A DNA stretch of 64,000 nucleotides, taken from contig NZ_CP048833.1 in the NCBI RefSeq assembly GCF_012971725.1, positions 4,030,001-4,094,000 on the forward strand. Reading direction: 5' to 3'. The notes under the pieces are model-generated. The model made no database searches. It worked only from the letters and a program-made list of their open reading frames with translations, and was not told the DNA's origin. Within the stretch, counting starts at the first letter, position 1. Every line of letters begins with the position of its first letter. Origin of the DNA: Pseudomonas multiresinivorans (lineage in GTDB: Bacteria; Pseudomonadota; Gammaproteobacteria; Pseudomonadales; Pseudomonadaceae). A program made the translations under genes and the position numbers. Shown here piece after piece: positions 18,162 through 27,206 of this stretch.

Positions 18162-19438
18162 AAAACCATTCACTGGGCGTCATCGCAGCGCTGGCCGCAT
18201 CCAGCCTGATAGCGCTGGCCATTACCTCGAAAGGCAGCATTGCGCCCGTCGACCCGCCGGCCGTCGACAGCTTCGGCGCCGAGTCCATCGCCCGCGGGCA
18301 GAAACTGGCGGCCCTGGGCGACTGCGCGGTCTGCCACACCCGTGAAGGTGGCGCTCCGCTGAGCGGTGGCCGCGCCATGGCCACACCGTTCGGCACGCTC
18401 TACACCAGCAACCTCACCCCGGACCGCGATACCGGGCTGGGCAGCTGGTCCTTCGAGGCCTTCGAGCGGGCGATGCGCGAGGGCGTCTCGCGGGAGGGCA
18501 ACTACCTCTACCCGGCCTTCCCCTACACCGCCTTCACCCGTATTGGCGATGAAGACCTGCGCGACCTCTACGCCTACCTGATGAGCCGGTCGCCGGTGAA
18601 GGCGCAGCCCAGGGACAACCGCCTGCGCTTCCCCTACAGCCAGCGCAGGCTGATGGCCACCTGGAACCTGCTGTATTTCGACCAGGGCCGCTTCCAGCCT
18701 CAGCCGCAGCGCGATGCGGCCTGGAACCGCGGCGCCTATCTGGTGGAGGGGCTGGGCCACTGCAGCGCCTGCCATTCGCCGCGCAATGCACTGGGTGCCG
18801 AACGTGTCGGCAAGCAACGCTTCGCCGGTGCGACGGTGGACGGCTGGCAGGTTCCCCCGCTTGACGGCAGCGGCCAGACGGCAATTCCCTGGACCCAGGC
18901 GACGTTGTACGACTATCTGCGCAACGGCTTCTCGCGCTACCACGGCGCCGCCGCTGGCCCCATGGCAGCGGTAGCCGCAGGCCTCGCGCAGCAACCGGAC
19001 GCGGACCTGCAAGCCATGGCGCGCTACCTCGCGAGCCTCCGGCCGGAACAGCCCGTCGATTTCTCGCCACAGAAGCAGGCGAGCGAGTTGGAAGAGCGCA
19101 CCTACGGCACCCTGCAACCGGTCAGCGGTACCGGCGCAAGGCTATTCAATGGCGCCTGCATGGCCTGCCACCATGACGGCGACAGCCCGAAGCTCAATGG
19201 TGCACGGCCGTCGCTGGCGGTGAGCAACAACCTCTATGCGGCCACGCCGGACAATCTGCTGAGGGTGATCCTGGATGGCATCGGCGGACCCGCCCGACCG
19301 GAGCTGGGCTACATGCCGGCGTTCCGCCACAGCCTCAACGACGAACAGATTGTCGCGCTGGCGCGCTTCCTGCGGGAGGACTTCGCCGGCCTACCGGCCT
19401 GGCCGGACCTCGAATTCAAGGTCGCCAAGCTGCGCTGA
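18158..19438 (+). CDS. Membrane-anchored tri-heme cytochrome c
   Basis: A 426-residue c-type cytochrome with an N-terminal hydrophobic anchor (about residues 6-24) and three heme sites, CAVCH near 56, CSACH near 204 and CMACH near 336, each followed by a distal methionine region such as YMPAFRH in the last domain. This is the electron-acceptor subunit class found with alcohol dehydrogenases and with IorAB- or nicotinate-type Mo hydroxylases. The start overlaps the Mo subunit stop by four bases, completing a three-gene unit that passes electrons from the periplasmic enzyme to the respiratory chain. Confidence 0.93.
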   Translation: MKNHSLGVIAALAASSLIALAITSKGSIAPVDPPAVDSFGAESIARGQKLAALGDCAVCHTREGGAPLSGGRAMATPFGTLYTSNLTPDRDTGLGSWSFEAFERAMREGVSREGNYLYPAFPYTAFTRIGDEDLRDLYAYLMSRSPVKAQPRDNRLRFPYSQRRLMATWNLLYFDQGRFQPQPQRDAAWNRGAYLVEGLGHCSACHSPRNALGAERVGKQRFAGATVDGWQVPPLDGSGQTAIPWTQATLYDYLRNGFSRYHGAAAGPMAAVAAGLAQQPDADLQAMARYLASLRPEQPVDFSPQKQASELEERTYGTLQPVSGTGARLFNGACMACHHDGDSPKLNGARPSLAVSNNLYAATPDNLLRVILDGIGGPARPELGYMPAFRHSLNDEQIVALARFLREDFAGLPAWPDLEFKVAKLR

Positions 19439-19482
19439 GCCCAGCGTGGGGGAGTGGCGCGACCGCCCTCCCCCCGATGCCG

Positions 19483-20214
19483 TCAGGCGCCGAAGCGCTC
19501 TTCCAGCAGATCGAACATCGCGGCGAAGGCACGGCGCGCCACCTTGGCGTCGTACTGCATCTTGCCGGGAATCTGCGCGTGTGGGTCGGTGAAGGAATGC
19601 GCGGCGCCGCCGTAGCTGGTCAGGGTCCAGTCCACCCCGGCATCAATCATCTCCTTGGCGAAGCCACTGAGCTGCTCGCGCGGCACGAACGGATCGACAG
19701 CGCCGTCGAGCACCAGCACTGCGCCTTTGATGTTCTTCGCATCGGCCGGGTTCGGCGTATCCAGGGTGCCGTGGAAGGACACCGCAGCCGCCAGCGGCGC
19801 GCCGTCACGGGCCAGCTCCAGGGAGCAGCAACCGCCGAAGCAGAAGCCGAAGGTGGCCAGCTTCGCGGTATCCAGCGGCGCCTTGCCGGCCTGTTCCAGC
19901 AGGGTCTTCAGCGAAAGCTGCATGCGCTTGCGCAACAGAGCGCGGTCGTTCTTCAGCGGCATCATCGCGGCGCCGGCCTGTTCCGGGCCATTGGGGCGCA
20001 CGTCCTTGCCGTAAAGGTCGGCGACCAGCACCACATAGCCGCGCTCGGCGACCTTGCGGGCGATATCCACCGCACCCTGACTAACGCCCATCCAGTTCGG
20101 CGCCATCAGCAGGCCGGGACGCGGCGCGTTGCTGGCGGCATCGAATACCAGTTGGCCTTCGAAAGACACGCCATCGAGGCTATAGGCGACAGGTTGCACG
20201 CTGATCTGGCTCAT
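19483..20214 (-). CDS. Dienelactone hydrolase family protein
   Basis: A 243-residue alpha/beta hydrolase. The nucleophile is the cysteine in GFCFGGCC (G-x-C-x-G-G, as in dienelactone hydrolase), followed by Asp in DGAVDPFVP and His in GGAAHSFTDP, completing a Cys-Asp-His triad. ATG at 20214 begins MSQISVQPV; an in-frame extension to 20268 would include the terminator region and is rejected. No aromatic degradation genes are adjacent, so it may be a general carboxylesterase. Confidence 0.9.
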   Translation of the reverse strand: MSQISVQPVAYSLDGVSFEGQLVFDAASNAPRPGLLMAPNWMGVSQGAVDIARKVAERGYVVLVADLYGKDVRPNGPEQAGAAMMPLKNDRALLRKRMQLSLKTLLEQAGKAPLDTAKLATFGFCFGGCCSLELARDGAPLAAAVSFHGTLDTPNPADAKNIKGAVLVLDGAVDPFVPREQLSGFAKEMIDAGVDWTLTSYGGAAHSFTDPHAQIPGKMQYDAKVARRAFAAMFDLLEERFGA

Positions 20215-20268
20215 TCGGGTAGTCCCCTTTCGCTTGTCGGTGTAGTTGATCGAGTACTGGAAAAACAC

Positions 20269-20290
20269 AAAGCCCGCCGAAGCGGGCTTT
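20269..20290. terminator. Intrinsic terminator of htpG
   Basis: Stem aaagcccgc / gcgggcttt around a short loop with an A run on the left, giving a T run on the minus strand just after the htpG stop. Confidence 0.85.
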
Positions 20291-20303
20291 GGGCTGGTTC
20301 AGC

Positions 20304-22208
20304 TTAGGCGGAAAGCTCCACCAGCAGCTTGTTCAGGCGGCGCACGTAGGCGGCCGGGTCCTTCAGGCTGTCCCCCGCGGCCAGGGCGGCCTGGTCGAAG
20401 AGGATGTGGGTCAGCTCGCCGAAGCGGTCTTCGTCGGCTTCCGCGTCGAGTTTCTCGATCAGCGGGTGGGCCGGGTTGAACTCGAAGATCGGTTTGGCTT
20501 CCGGCACCTTCTGCCCGCTGGCCTCGAGGATCTGGCGCATCTGCAGGCCCAGGTCCTGCTCGCCGATGGCGAGGATCGCCGGCGAGTCGGTCAGGCGGTG
20601 GGACACACGCACCTCGGCGACTTCATCACCCAGTGCGGCTTTCAGGCGCTCGGCCAGACCTTCCTTGGCCTTGGCGATCTCTTCCTGGGCCTTCTTGTCC
20701 TCTTCCGAGTCCAGGCTGCCCAGGTCCAGGTCGCCGCGGGCGACGTCGACCAGTTGCTTGCCGTCGAATTCCGGCAGGTAGCTCATCAGCCATTCGTCGA
20801 TGCGGTCGGTGAGCAGCAGCACTTCGATGTCTTTCTTGCGGAAGACTTCCAGGTGCGGGCTGTTCTTCACCTGGGCGAAGCTCTCGCCGGTGAGGTAGTA
20901 GATCTTGTCCTGGCCTTCCTTCAGGCGGCCGATGTAATCGGCCAGGGAAACGCTCTGCTCGCCGCTCTCGTCGCTGGTGGAAGAGAAGCGCAGCAGGCCG
21001 GCGATCTTGTCCTTGTTGGCGAAGTCCTCGGCGGGGCCTTCCTTCAGCACCTGGCCGAAGTTCTTCCAGAAGCCCTTGTAGGCTTCGGCGTCATTGCTCG
21101 CCAGCTTTTCCAGCATGTCCAGGGAGCGCTTGGTCAGCGCGGACTTCATCGAATCGACGATGGGGCCGGACTGCAGGATCTCGCGGGAGACGTTCAGCGA
21201 CAGGTCGTTGGAATCCACCACACCCTTGATGAAGCGCAGGTACAGCGGCAGGAACTGGTCGGCCTGGTCCATGATGAACACGCGCTGCACGTAGAGCTTC
21301 AGGCCACGCGGCGCCTCGCGGTGGTACAGGTCGAACGGCGCACGGGCCGGGACGTACAGCAGCGAGGTGTACTCGAGCTTGCCCTCGACCTTGTTGTGGC
21401 TCCAGGTCAGCGGGTTCTCGAAGTCATGGGCGATGTGCTTGTAGAACTCCTGATATTCCTCGTCCTTCACCTCGGTGCGCGGACGGGTCCACAGGGCGCT
21501 GGCACGGTTGACCACTTCCCACTCGGTTTCAGCCGGCTTGTCGGCCTCTTCCCCGTGGTGCTCCTTCGGCAATTCGATGGGCAGCGCGATGTGGTCGGAG
21601 TATTTCTTGATGATGTTGCGCAGGCGCCAGCCATCGGCGAACTCGTCCTCGCCATCCTTCAGATGCAGGACGATACGGGTGCCGCGCTCGGCTTTCTCGA
21701 CGGTGGCGACTTCGAATTCGCCCTCGCCCCTGGACGACCAGTGCACGCCTTCGCTGGCCGGTGCACCGGCACGGCGGCTGAACACATCGACCATGTCGGC
21801 AACGATGAAGGCACTGTAGAAGCCCACGCCGAACTGGCCGATCAGGTGGGAATCCTTCTTCTGGTCACCGGAGAGGTTCTTCAGGAAGTCGGCGGTACCG
21901 GACTTGGCGATGGTACCCAGGTGCGCGATCACTTCCTCGCGGCTCATGCCGATGCCGTTGTCTTCGAGGGTGACGGTCTTGGCGTCCTTGTCGAAGCTCA
22001 CGCGGATCTTCAGTTCCGCGCCGCCTTCGAGCAGCTCAGGCTTGGCCAGGGCCTCGAAACGCAGCTTGTCGGCGGCGTCGGAGGCGTTGGAAATCAGTTC
22101 GCGAAGGAAGATTTCCTTGTTCGAATACAGGGAGTGAATCATCAGGTGAAGCAGCTGCTTCACTTCGGTCTGGAAGCCCAGTGTTTCTTTTTGAGTCTCC
22201 GCGCTCAT
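20304..22208 (-). CDS. htpG: Chaperone HtpG (Hsp90)
   Basis: A 634-residue Hsp90, the length usual for Pseudomonas. The GHKL ATPase domain (about 1-235) has ELISNASDAADKLR, LEDNGIGMSREEV and GQFGVGFYSAFIVAD; the middle domain includes LKLYVQRVFIMDQADQFLP with LNVSREILQ and the catalytic-arginine region; the C-terminal dimerisation domain ends without the eukaryotic MEEVD tail. ATG at 22208 is chosen from the conserved MSAETQKETLGFQ start. Monocistronic with its own terminator. No clear sigma-32 promoter was identified by eye. Confidence 0.97.
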   Translation of the reverse strand: MSAETQKETLGFQTEVKQLLHLMIHSLYSNKEIFLRELISNASDAADKLRFEALAKPELLEGGAELKIRVSFDKDAKTVTLEDNGIGMSREEVIAHLGTIAKSGTADFLKNLSGDQKKDSHLIGQFGVGFYSAFIVADMVDVFSRRAGAPASEGVHWSSRGEGEFEVATVEKAERGTRIVLHLKDGEDEFADGWRLRNIIKKYSDHIALPIELPKEHHGEEADKPAETEWEVVNRASALWTRPRTEVKDEEYQEFYKHIAHDFENPLTWSHNKVEGKLEYTSLLYVPARAPFDLYHREAPRGLKLYVQRVFIMDQADQFLPLYLRFIKGVVDSNDLSLNVSREILQSGPIVDSMKSALTKRSLDMLEKLASNDAEAYKGFWKNFGQVLKEGPAEDFANKDKIAGLLRFSSTSDESGEQSVSLADYIGRLKEGQDKIYYLTGESFAQVKNSPHLEVFRKKDIEVLLLTDRIDEWLMSYLPEFDGKQLVDVARGDLDLGSLDSEEDKKAQEEIAKAKEGLAERLKAALGDEVAEVRVSHRLTDSPAILAIGEQDLGLQMRQILEASGQKVPEAKPIFEFNPAHPLIEKLDAEADEDRFGELTHILFDQAALAAGDSLKDPAAYVRRLNKLLVELSA

Positions 22209-22302
22209 CGTTTCTCGCTCCGAGGATGACAAATGCCGCGTCGTGCGGCCGATGTCAGCGAGATGGGGGCTTCCCGAACCAATTCAAGGGGTTGGAGAAA
22301 AT

Positions 22303-22323
22303 TCGCCGGCAAATAGCCGGCGA
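22303..22323 (-). terminator. Intrinsic terminator
   Basis: Stem tcgccggc / gccggcga with a five-base loop; on the minus strand it is followed by a T-rich stretch (aattttctcc). It lies four bases beyond the stop of the membrane protein gene on that strand. Confidence 0.75.
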
Positions 22324-22327
22324 ACGG

Positions 22328-23572
22328 TCAGCGGGCCGGCAGTTCGATGTCGGTCACTTCGCTGGGGCGCAGCGTGTAGCTCGCCTCGCCGGGGCCATCG
22401 ATGACCTGGCGGATGACGATGCGGCCGTCGACATTGAGGCCGACGAAGACGCCCTCGGCAACCCGGCCGCGCTCGGTGGTCACGCGCATGCTGCGGTTGA
22501 CGTAGCGCTGCGGCGAGGACAGCAGGCGCTCGATGGCCAGGCGCCCGCTTTCCGGCGCCTGCGGCACGGGGGCACTGGATTTCGCCGGCGCGGCGGCCGC
22601 AACCGGGGCTGCAGCGACGCTCGACGCCTTCATCCGCGGGTAGCGGTCGTCCCGTACTCCCCAGCCACGCGCGGGGGTCTTCTCCAGCGTGACCTGCAGC
22701 TCCTGCGATTCGCCGTCGACCTCCACGGTCAGTGCAATCTCCTGGGAGGCGCGCTGGGTATCCAGGGTGGGCATACGGGTGATGGCGACGTCACGACGCG
22801 CAAAGCGGCGCTGCAGGTAGTCCTGCAGAACGTAACGCAAGGTATCGCGGGAGTCGAAGCGGGTATCCACCTCGCCATCGCGATAGCGCAGGCGGTCGGT
22901 GAAGACTTCGATGGTGCCCGAAAGCGTGGTCTGCATCTGGGCCGGCAGCACCAGGTGGAAGGCGCCTTCCAGGCGATTGGGGGCCTTCGGCTCCAGGTCC
23001 AGGTGCAGGCTGTAGCCACGCTGCAGGCGGACCGCTTCGGGCAGGTCCTGGCCTGGCGCGAGCCAGCTGACTTCGATTTCCGGCAGGCGTCCCTTGTCGT
23101 CGGGCAGCACGTCCAGCCTGACCGGGCCATTGACCGGCGCAGCCAGGCGCACCTGGATTTCGCGGTGAGCGTAGAAGTCCTGGCCTTCGCGCAGGCTGAG
23201 TACACCGTCGATGAACTCGGCCTGCTCGGGCACGAAGGGCTGGCCATTCAGTTCCCCGCGCAGGTTGATCGCCAGTTCAGGCTTGGCCACCGCCTCGGGC
23301 TTGAGCCACTCCAGGCGGAGGATGGCCTCCAGGCGCGCGCTGTCGCGGCTGGCCAGCATCGTCAGGCCGACCACCAGCGGAATGCAGCCAAGCGCCCCGA
23401 GGGCCACGGCGCTGCGGGCCAGGCGCCAGTGGATCAGGACGAACAGCACGGCCAGCGGCGGCAGCAGGCTGGCAAGCCCCCAGAACAGGCTGCGCTCGAA
23501 GGCGCGGGCAATCAGCCAGACGTACCCCGCGAGGATCAGCAGCAGGCCGAGCAGGATCAGCAGCGTATCCAT
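22328..23572 (-). CDS. Membrane-anchored protein, unrecognised
   Basis: A 414-residue protein. Three hydrophobic helices (about residues 3-22, 28-47, 55-75) are followed by a large periplasmic or cytoplasmic region of mixed beta sequence (80-330), an alanine/proline linker near 320-345, and a C-terminal 70-residue beta domain that reads like an SH3/Sm-like fold (SMRVTTERGRVAEGVFVGLN). I do not recognise the family. Its ATG follows directly on the TGA of the upstream thioesterase gene, so the three genes 24489-22328 form one operon. Confidence 0.75.
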   Translation of the reverse strand: MDTLLILLGLLLILAGYVWLIARAFERSLFWGLASLLPPLAVLFVLIHWRLARSAVALGALGCIPLVVGLTMLASRDSARLEAILRLEWLKPEAVAKPELAINLRGELNGQPFVPEQAEFIDGVLSLREGQDFYAHREIQVRLAAPVNGPVRLDVLPDDKGRLPEIEVSWLAPGQDLPEAVRLQRGYSLHLDLEPKAPNRLEGAFHLVLPAQMQTTLSGTIEVFTDRLRYRDGEVDTRFDSRDTLRYVLQDYLQRRFARRDVAITRMPTLDTQRASQEIALTVEVDGESQELQVTLEKTPARGWGVRDDRYPRMKASSVAAAPVAAAAPAKSSAPVPQAPESGRLAIERLLSSPQRYVNRSMRVTTERGRVAEGVFVGLNVDGRIVIRQVIDGPGEASYTLRPSEVTDIELPAR

Positions 23573-24019
23573 TCAGGCGCCATCGACCTTGAAATGCGCA
23601 CGGGCGGTGGCGATGGGTTCGGTGCGAGTGGTCTGCCAGGCGGTGATGGCGACGTTGGCCACCCGCCGGCCCTGGCGCCAGACCTGGCACTGCGCGTAGG
23701 TATCGCGGAAGTGCCCGGCGCGCAGGTAGTCGATGGAGAAGTCGATGATCTTGGGCATGTGCGGGATGCCCATGAACATCAGCAAATGCAGCAGCGCCGA
23801 ATGCTCCATGAAGCCTGCAATCACGCCGCCATGCAGGGCCGGCAGCGTGGGGTTGCCGATGTTGTCCGGGTTGGCCGGCAGGTGGAAGATCGCGTCGTCG
23901 CCCAGGCGCAGGCAGCGGATGCCGAGCAGCCGGGCATAGGGAATCGCGTCGATCAGCGGGTCGTAGTCCTTGCTCTCGTGCGCGGCGCGCACCATGGCCT
24001 CGATGTTCACCGTGGTCAT
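23573..24019 (-). CDS. Hot-dog fold thioesterase (PaaI-like), second of tandem
   Basis: A 148-residue single hot-dog domain. The family motif appears as LPALHGGVIAGFMEHSALLHL, with HGG marking the substrate-binding turn, and the last strands carry DFSIDYLRAG and TARAHFKVDG. These enzymes hydrolyse acyl-CoA thioesters. The start at 24019 overlaps the preceding thioesterase stop by four bases, so the two are translationally coupled and may form a hetero-oligomer. Confidence 0.88.
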   Translation of the reverse strand: MTTVNIEAMVRAAHESKDYDPLIDAIPYARLLGIRCLRLGDDAIFHLPANPDNIGNPTLPALHGGVIAGFMEHSALLHLLMFMGIPHMPKIIDFSIDYLRAGHFRDTYAQCQVWRQGRRVANVAITAWQTTRTEPIATARAHFKVDGA

Positions 24020-24489
24020 CCCTGGCCCCCATCGACGTCGCGCTTCACCGAGCCGGCGGACACCGCCTTGCCCATGCGCATGAAGGTCCCGACCACATGG
24101 GCGATGGGTTCGCTGGGGTCGTCCTGATAGGCGTAGCCACGGGTGAAGATGATGTTCGGGGTGACCCGGTAGCACTCGGCGAACCCGTAAACGTCCTTGT
24201 GCGGCTGCGCCGGGTGCATGTAGTCGATGCGCAGGTCCAGGGTCGGGCAGATCTCGAACTGCGGCAGCACGCAGACGGTGGAGATGCCGCAGGTGGTGTC
24301 CATCAGCGTGGTGATGGCGCCGCCGTGGATCACGCCGGTTTCCGGGTTGCCGACAATGGCCTCGCTGTAGGGAAGCCGCAGGGTCAGGCCGGAGGCGTCC
24401 GCCGCATGCGCGCTGATGCCCAGCAACTGGCAGTGGCGCAGCGCCGAAAGGAAGCGTTGGGCGCGCTCCAGGAGTGGGTTTTCGGACAT
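24016..24489 (-). CDS. Hot-dog fold thioesterase (PaaI-like), first of tandem
   Basis: A 157-residue hot-dog thioesterase with GVIHGGAITTLMDTTCG as the PaaI signature and LRIDYMHPAQPHKDVY on the following strand. ATG at 24489 is selected over an upstream frame to 24528 because a GAC-CCCTCCC complement (GGGAGGGGTC region) gives a ribosome site immediately before it. First gene of the three-gene operon with the other thioesterase and the membrane protein. Acyl substrate unknown. Confidence 0.88.
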   Translation of the reverse strand: MSENPLLERAQRFLSALRHCQLLGISAHAADASGLTLRLPYSEAIVGNPETGVIHGGAITTLMDTTCGISTVCVLPQFEICPTLDLRIDYMHPAQPHKDVYGFAECYRVTPNIIFTRGYAYQDDPSEPIAHVVGTFMRMGKAVSAGSVKRDVDGGQG

Positions 24490-24650
24490 GGGAGGGGTCG
24501 ACCGATTGACTGCACGGGGCCGCATCATACCCCGGTCGTTGTCACTCCTGCAGTGATGGAATACAGGGGCGCAGGAATATTCGTTGAACTAATTCACACA
24601 ACCCTGGTTCAAAGGGCTAACACCAGGAAAGCCGCACATGGAGGCTCCGC

Positions 24651-24872
24651 ATGAAAAAAACCCTTCCCTTCGCTCTGCTGATCGTTGCAGGTCTGGGCCT
24701 TGCCGCCTGCGACAAGAAAGAAGAGCCGAAAGCGCCGCCGGCACCGGCCGCGACCGAGCAGCCAGCTACTCCGGCGCCGACCACTCCGCCGGCACCTGAA
24801 GCCTCCCCGGCCACTCCGGCTGCCCCGGCCACTGCGCCGCAGGAGCCCGCCGGCGGCGAGCAGAAGCAGTAA
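24651..24872 (+). CDS. Small Pro/Ala-rich lipoprotein
   Basis: A 73-residue lipoprotein: signal MKKTLPFALLIVAGLGLAAC with lipobox LAAC at Cys20, then a lysine/glutamate linker and about 45 residues composed almost only of Ala, Pro, Thr and Glu. The mature part is expected to be an extended, disordered stalk. GGAG at 24641-24644 supports the start. A strong hairpin terminator follows. Such short lipoproteins are common in pseudomonads but have no assigned role. Confidence 0.8.
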   Translation: MKKTLPFALLIVAGLGLAACDKKEEPKAPPAPAATEQPATPAPTTPPAPEASPATPAAPATAPQEPAGGEQKQ

Positions 24873-24890
24873 TTCGCTTACGCTGCACAA

Positions 24891-24919
24891 GACAAGGCCC
24901 GCATTTTGCGGGCCTTGTC
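24891..24919. terminator. Bidirectional intrinsic terminator
   Basis: Stem gacaaggcccgc / gcgggccttgtc separated by attt, between the convergent small lipoprotein gene and the DUF599 gene. Confidence 0.85.
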
Positions 24920-24937
24920 GTTTCTGCCGTTTGCCGC

Positions 24938-25699
24938 TCAGCCGCTGGGAGGAATGTCGTTGTCCCGCGGAGCATCGCCCTGGGGCGTCGGCGTGTAGAC
25001 CATCACATGCAGCACGCTGGAGTGGAACTCGCGCTGGTACAGCACGCCCACCACACCCGCCGTCACCAGCATGAATATCCAGGGGTTGATGAACCAGGCC
25101 AGCATGGCCAAGCCGAAGTAGTAGGTGCGCAGGCCCTGGTTGAACTGGTGCGCCGCCAGCGACACCACGCGCGCCGCGCGCTCGGCGAAGGACTTGCGCT
25201 CCAGCTCGCCGACGTTGCGCTCCCCCACCATGGGCGCCGAACCGATCAGCACCGCCGCGAAGTTGTATTGGCGCATGCACCAGCTGAAGGTGAAGAAGGC
25301 ATAGACGAACACCACCGCCAGGCACAGCAGCTTCAGCTCTGAAAGTCCGCGGGTGGGCGGCGTCACGAAAGGCAGGTCGGCGAGCACCGAGATCGTGCGC
25401 TCGGCCGAGCCCAGCAGGGTGAGGATACCGGCCAGGATGATCAGGGTGCTGGAAGCGAAGAACGAGGCGTTGCGCTCCAGGTTGCCGATCACGCTGGCGT
25501 CCGCCACACGGTTGTCGCGCAGCAGTACGCGGCGCATCCAGTCCTGGCGGTAGAGATGCAGCACGCTGGCCAGGCACGCGGTGTCGCGGGCCTTGGTCTT
25601 GGCGTAGCGGGTGTAGCCGATCCAGCAGAAGAGGAACCAGAGGATGGCAAGCAGGTTCCAGAAGTACTGGATGTCGAACAGGTCGACGACGTCGGTCAT
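24938..25699 (-). CDS. DUF599 family membrane protein
   Basis: A 253-residue inner-membrane protein with hydrophobic segments near residues 12-30, 78-100, 122-140 and a pair at 190-225. The sequence NLERNASFFASSTLIILAG and the FNQGLRTYYFGLAMLAWF stretch fit the DUF599 family. It stands alone, separated from the NrsF gene by 285 bases in which no gene was seen. Function unknown. Confidence 0.8.
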   Translation of the reverse strand: MTDVVDLFDIQYFWNLLAILWFLFCWIGYTRYAKTKARDTACLASVLHLYRQDWMRRVLLRDNRVADASVIGNLERNASFFASSTLIILAGILTLLGSAERTISVLADLPFVTPPTRGLSELKLLCLAVVFVYAFFTFSWCMRQYNFAAVLIGSAPMVGERNVGELERKSFAERAARVVSLAAHQFNQGLRTYYFGLAMLAWFINPWIFMLVTAGVVGVLYQREFHSSVLHVMVYTPTPQGDAPRDNDIPPSG

Positions 25700-25984
25700 G
25701 GATTTCCTTGCGATTGGAGACGGAATAAAGTCGGTACGCAGCCGATAGACGCCAGTTTATCCCGCCAGGACACGCGCACCCTGCGCAGGCTTCCAGGCCC
25801 GGGAGGACGGGATCGGCAGAACCAGGAATGCCCCCGCGTCCCTGCCGCAAAGCTTGCTTGGCGACGACCCGCTTCCAGCAATGTGTGGGCCGTCGATTGC
25901 CGCCGCGTACTCACACGCGGTTCGCAGCCGCTCCCGGCTGGGGAGGACGGCCCGCGCCCGGTGGGCCTGTTGCCCAGCACCTTC

Positions 25985-26626
25985 CTACCAGCGCAACAGG
26001 CGCGGTCCCAGGGCCAGGCCCAGCAGCGTGGGCAGGAGCATGCCGAGCAGGTACCACACCCCCCAGAAGGGAATGCCCATCTCCGGGCAATGCAAGCAGT
26101 ACGCCAGGGTCGAGGTAGCCCCGGCGAGCAGGCCGCCAGCAGCACCGGCCAGGCGCAGCCGGGTAGGCGCCAGCCCACGCAGCGCCCAGAAGACGGCGAT
26201 GAATGTAGGTATCGAGAGCAGCGCAATGTTCAGTGGGCAGGTGCGCCAGGTCTTGCCCAGTATCAGCCCGGCGCGCGCTTCGGCAGGCACCGCGGCCAGC
26301 TCCACCGCGCCACCCAGCCACACCAGCAGCACCGGCAGCCCGAGCAGCAGCCACGCTGCACCGCCCTTCACTCCCGGCCGCGCCAGGCGGCTGCTCAACC
26401 CGTACGCGATCAGCGCCAGGCTGCCGGGCAGCGCGACCTTGGCCCAGAACAGCGGAGTCCGCGCGACGTCAGCGAGGTCCGCGCGCACCCCATAGAGCGC
26501 CGCCATCAGCAGTATCGCGCCCAGGCCGCCCGCCAGCAGAGCCAGTGCAAAGCGCTTGCCCAGCGCTCGCCGATCGACCGCGCTCTCGCCGGCGGCCAGC
26601 AGGTCGATCAGTTCATTGGTCTTCAT
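25985..26626 (-). CDS. nrsF: NrsF/DUF1109 family anti-sigma factor
   Basis: A 213-residue six-helix membrane protein of the DUF1109 family. A short cytoplasmic N-terminus (LIDLLAAGESAVDRR) precedes the first helix. Cys130 (TWRTC) and Cys180 (CLHC) lie at positions matching the two cysteines needed for signal response in Caulobacter NrsF; Cys177 is an extra one. The start overlaps the sigma factor stop by 14 bases, so regulator and anti-sigma are co-translated. It is expected to hold the ECF sigma factor at the membrane until metal or redox stress. Confidence 0.9.
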   Translation of the reverse strand: MKTNELIDLLAAGESAVDRRALGKRFALALLAGGLGAILLMAALYGVRADLADVARTPLFWAKVALPGSLALIAYGLSSRLARPGVKGGAAWLLLGLPVLLVWLGGAVELAAVPAEARAGLILGKTWRTCPLNIALLSIPTFIAVFWALRGLAPTRLRLAGAAGGLLAGATSTLAYCLHCPEMGIPFWGVWYLLGMLLPTLLGLALGPRLLRW

Positions 26627-27206
26627 CGCTTCGCAACCCTCGGATCATGTTCGCCAGGGCCTTCAGCCCGCGGTGGATGCCGACCTTCACGGCGGAACTG
26701 GAAAGCCCGGTCAGGCTTGCCGTTTCCTCTACAGACAACCCTTCCAGCTTCACATGGACGATCGGCAGGCGCTGCTTGTCCGGCAACCGCTGCAGCAGTT
26801 TGCCCAGATCGCGGCTGGCCTGCGCCGGCTGGTCGTCCTCGGCGGCGAACAGCTCGCCCTCATCGTCGTCGTCCAGCGGATCATGCAGCGCCTCGCGACG
26901 GGCAAAGGCGCGGAAATGGTCAGCCAGCTTGTAGCGCGCAATCGCCTGCACCCAGGCCGTCAGTGGCTGTTCTGCGCGATAGGTGTGACGGGCGTTGTGC
27001 ACGGCCAGCAGGACTTCCTGCACCAGGTCCTCCACCTCGCCGGGGCGCTGCGCCAGACGGCGGCGCAGAAACGCGCGCAAGTGCGGGCCAAGGGCGGCGA
27101 GGAACTCGCGGTAGGCCGCCGCGTCACCGGCCATGCCCTGCATCAGCAGTGTCTGAAGCTGCGCTTCGCGCGCGATCAACACGTCCTGGCTGGTAGTTCG
27201 TTGCAT
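26613..27206 (-). CDS. ECF sigma factor, SigF type
   Basis: An ECF sigma factor of up to 197 residues. Region 2 spans about 27-105 (EVEDLVQEVLLAVHNARHTY and the TAWVQAIARYKLADHFR helix) and region 4 about 137-190 (LPDKQRLPIVHVKLEGLSVE, SSSAVKVGIHRGLKAL). The partner is the overlapping nrsF gene. The ATG at 27206 is doubtful: an apparent self-recognised promoter has its -10 box at 27197-27200, inside the first codons. GTG at 27180-27182 (residue 9) is then the first candidate start, with almost no leader. It probably drives the divergent bufferin operon and its own gene. Confidence 0.9.
   Translation of the reverse strand: MQRTTSQDVLIAREAQLQTLLMQGMAGDAAAYREFLAALGPHLRAFLRRRLAQRPGEVEDLVQEVLLAVHNARHTYRAEQPLTAWVQAIARYKLADHFRAFARREALHDPLDDDDEGELFAAEDDQPAQASRDLGKLLQRLPDKQRLPIVHVKLEGLSVEETASLTGLSSSAVKVGIHRGLKALANMIRGLRSDEDQ

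Noticed and set aside
20289..22229. A 646-codon plus-strand open frame
   Set aside because: Mirror of htpG; the composition is leucine/glutamine/valine repeats expected from antisense high-GC code.
22181..24127. A 648-codon plus-strand open frame
   Set aside because: Antisense to the membrane protein and thioesterase genes, which have recognisable features and start/stop overlaps.
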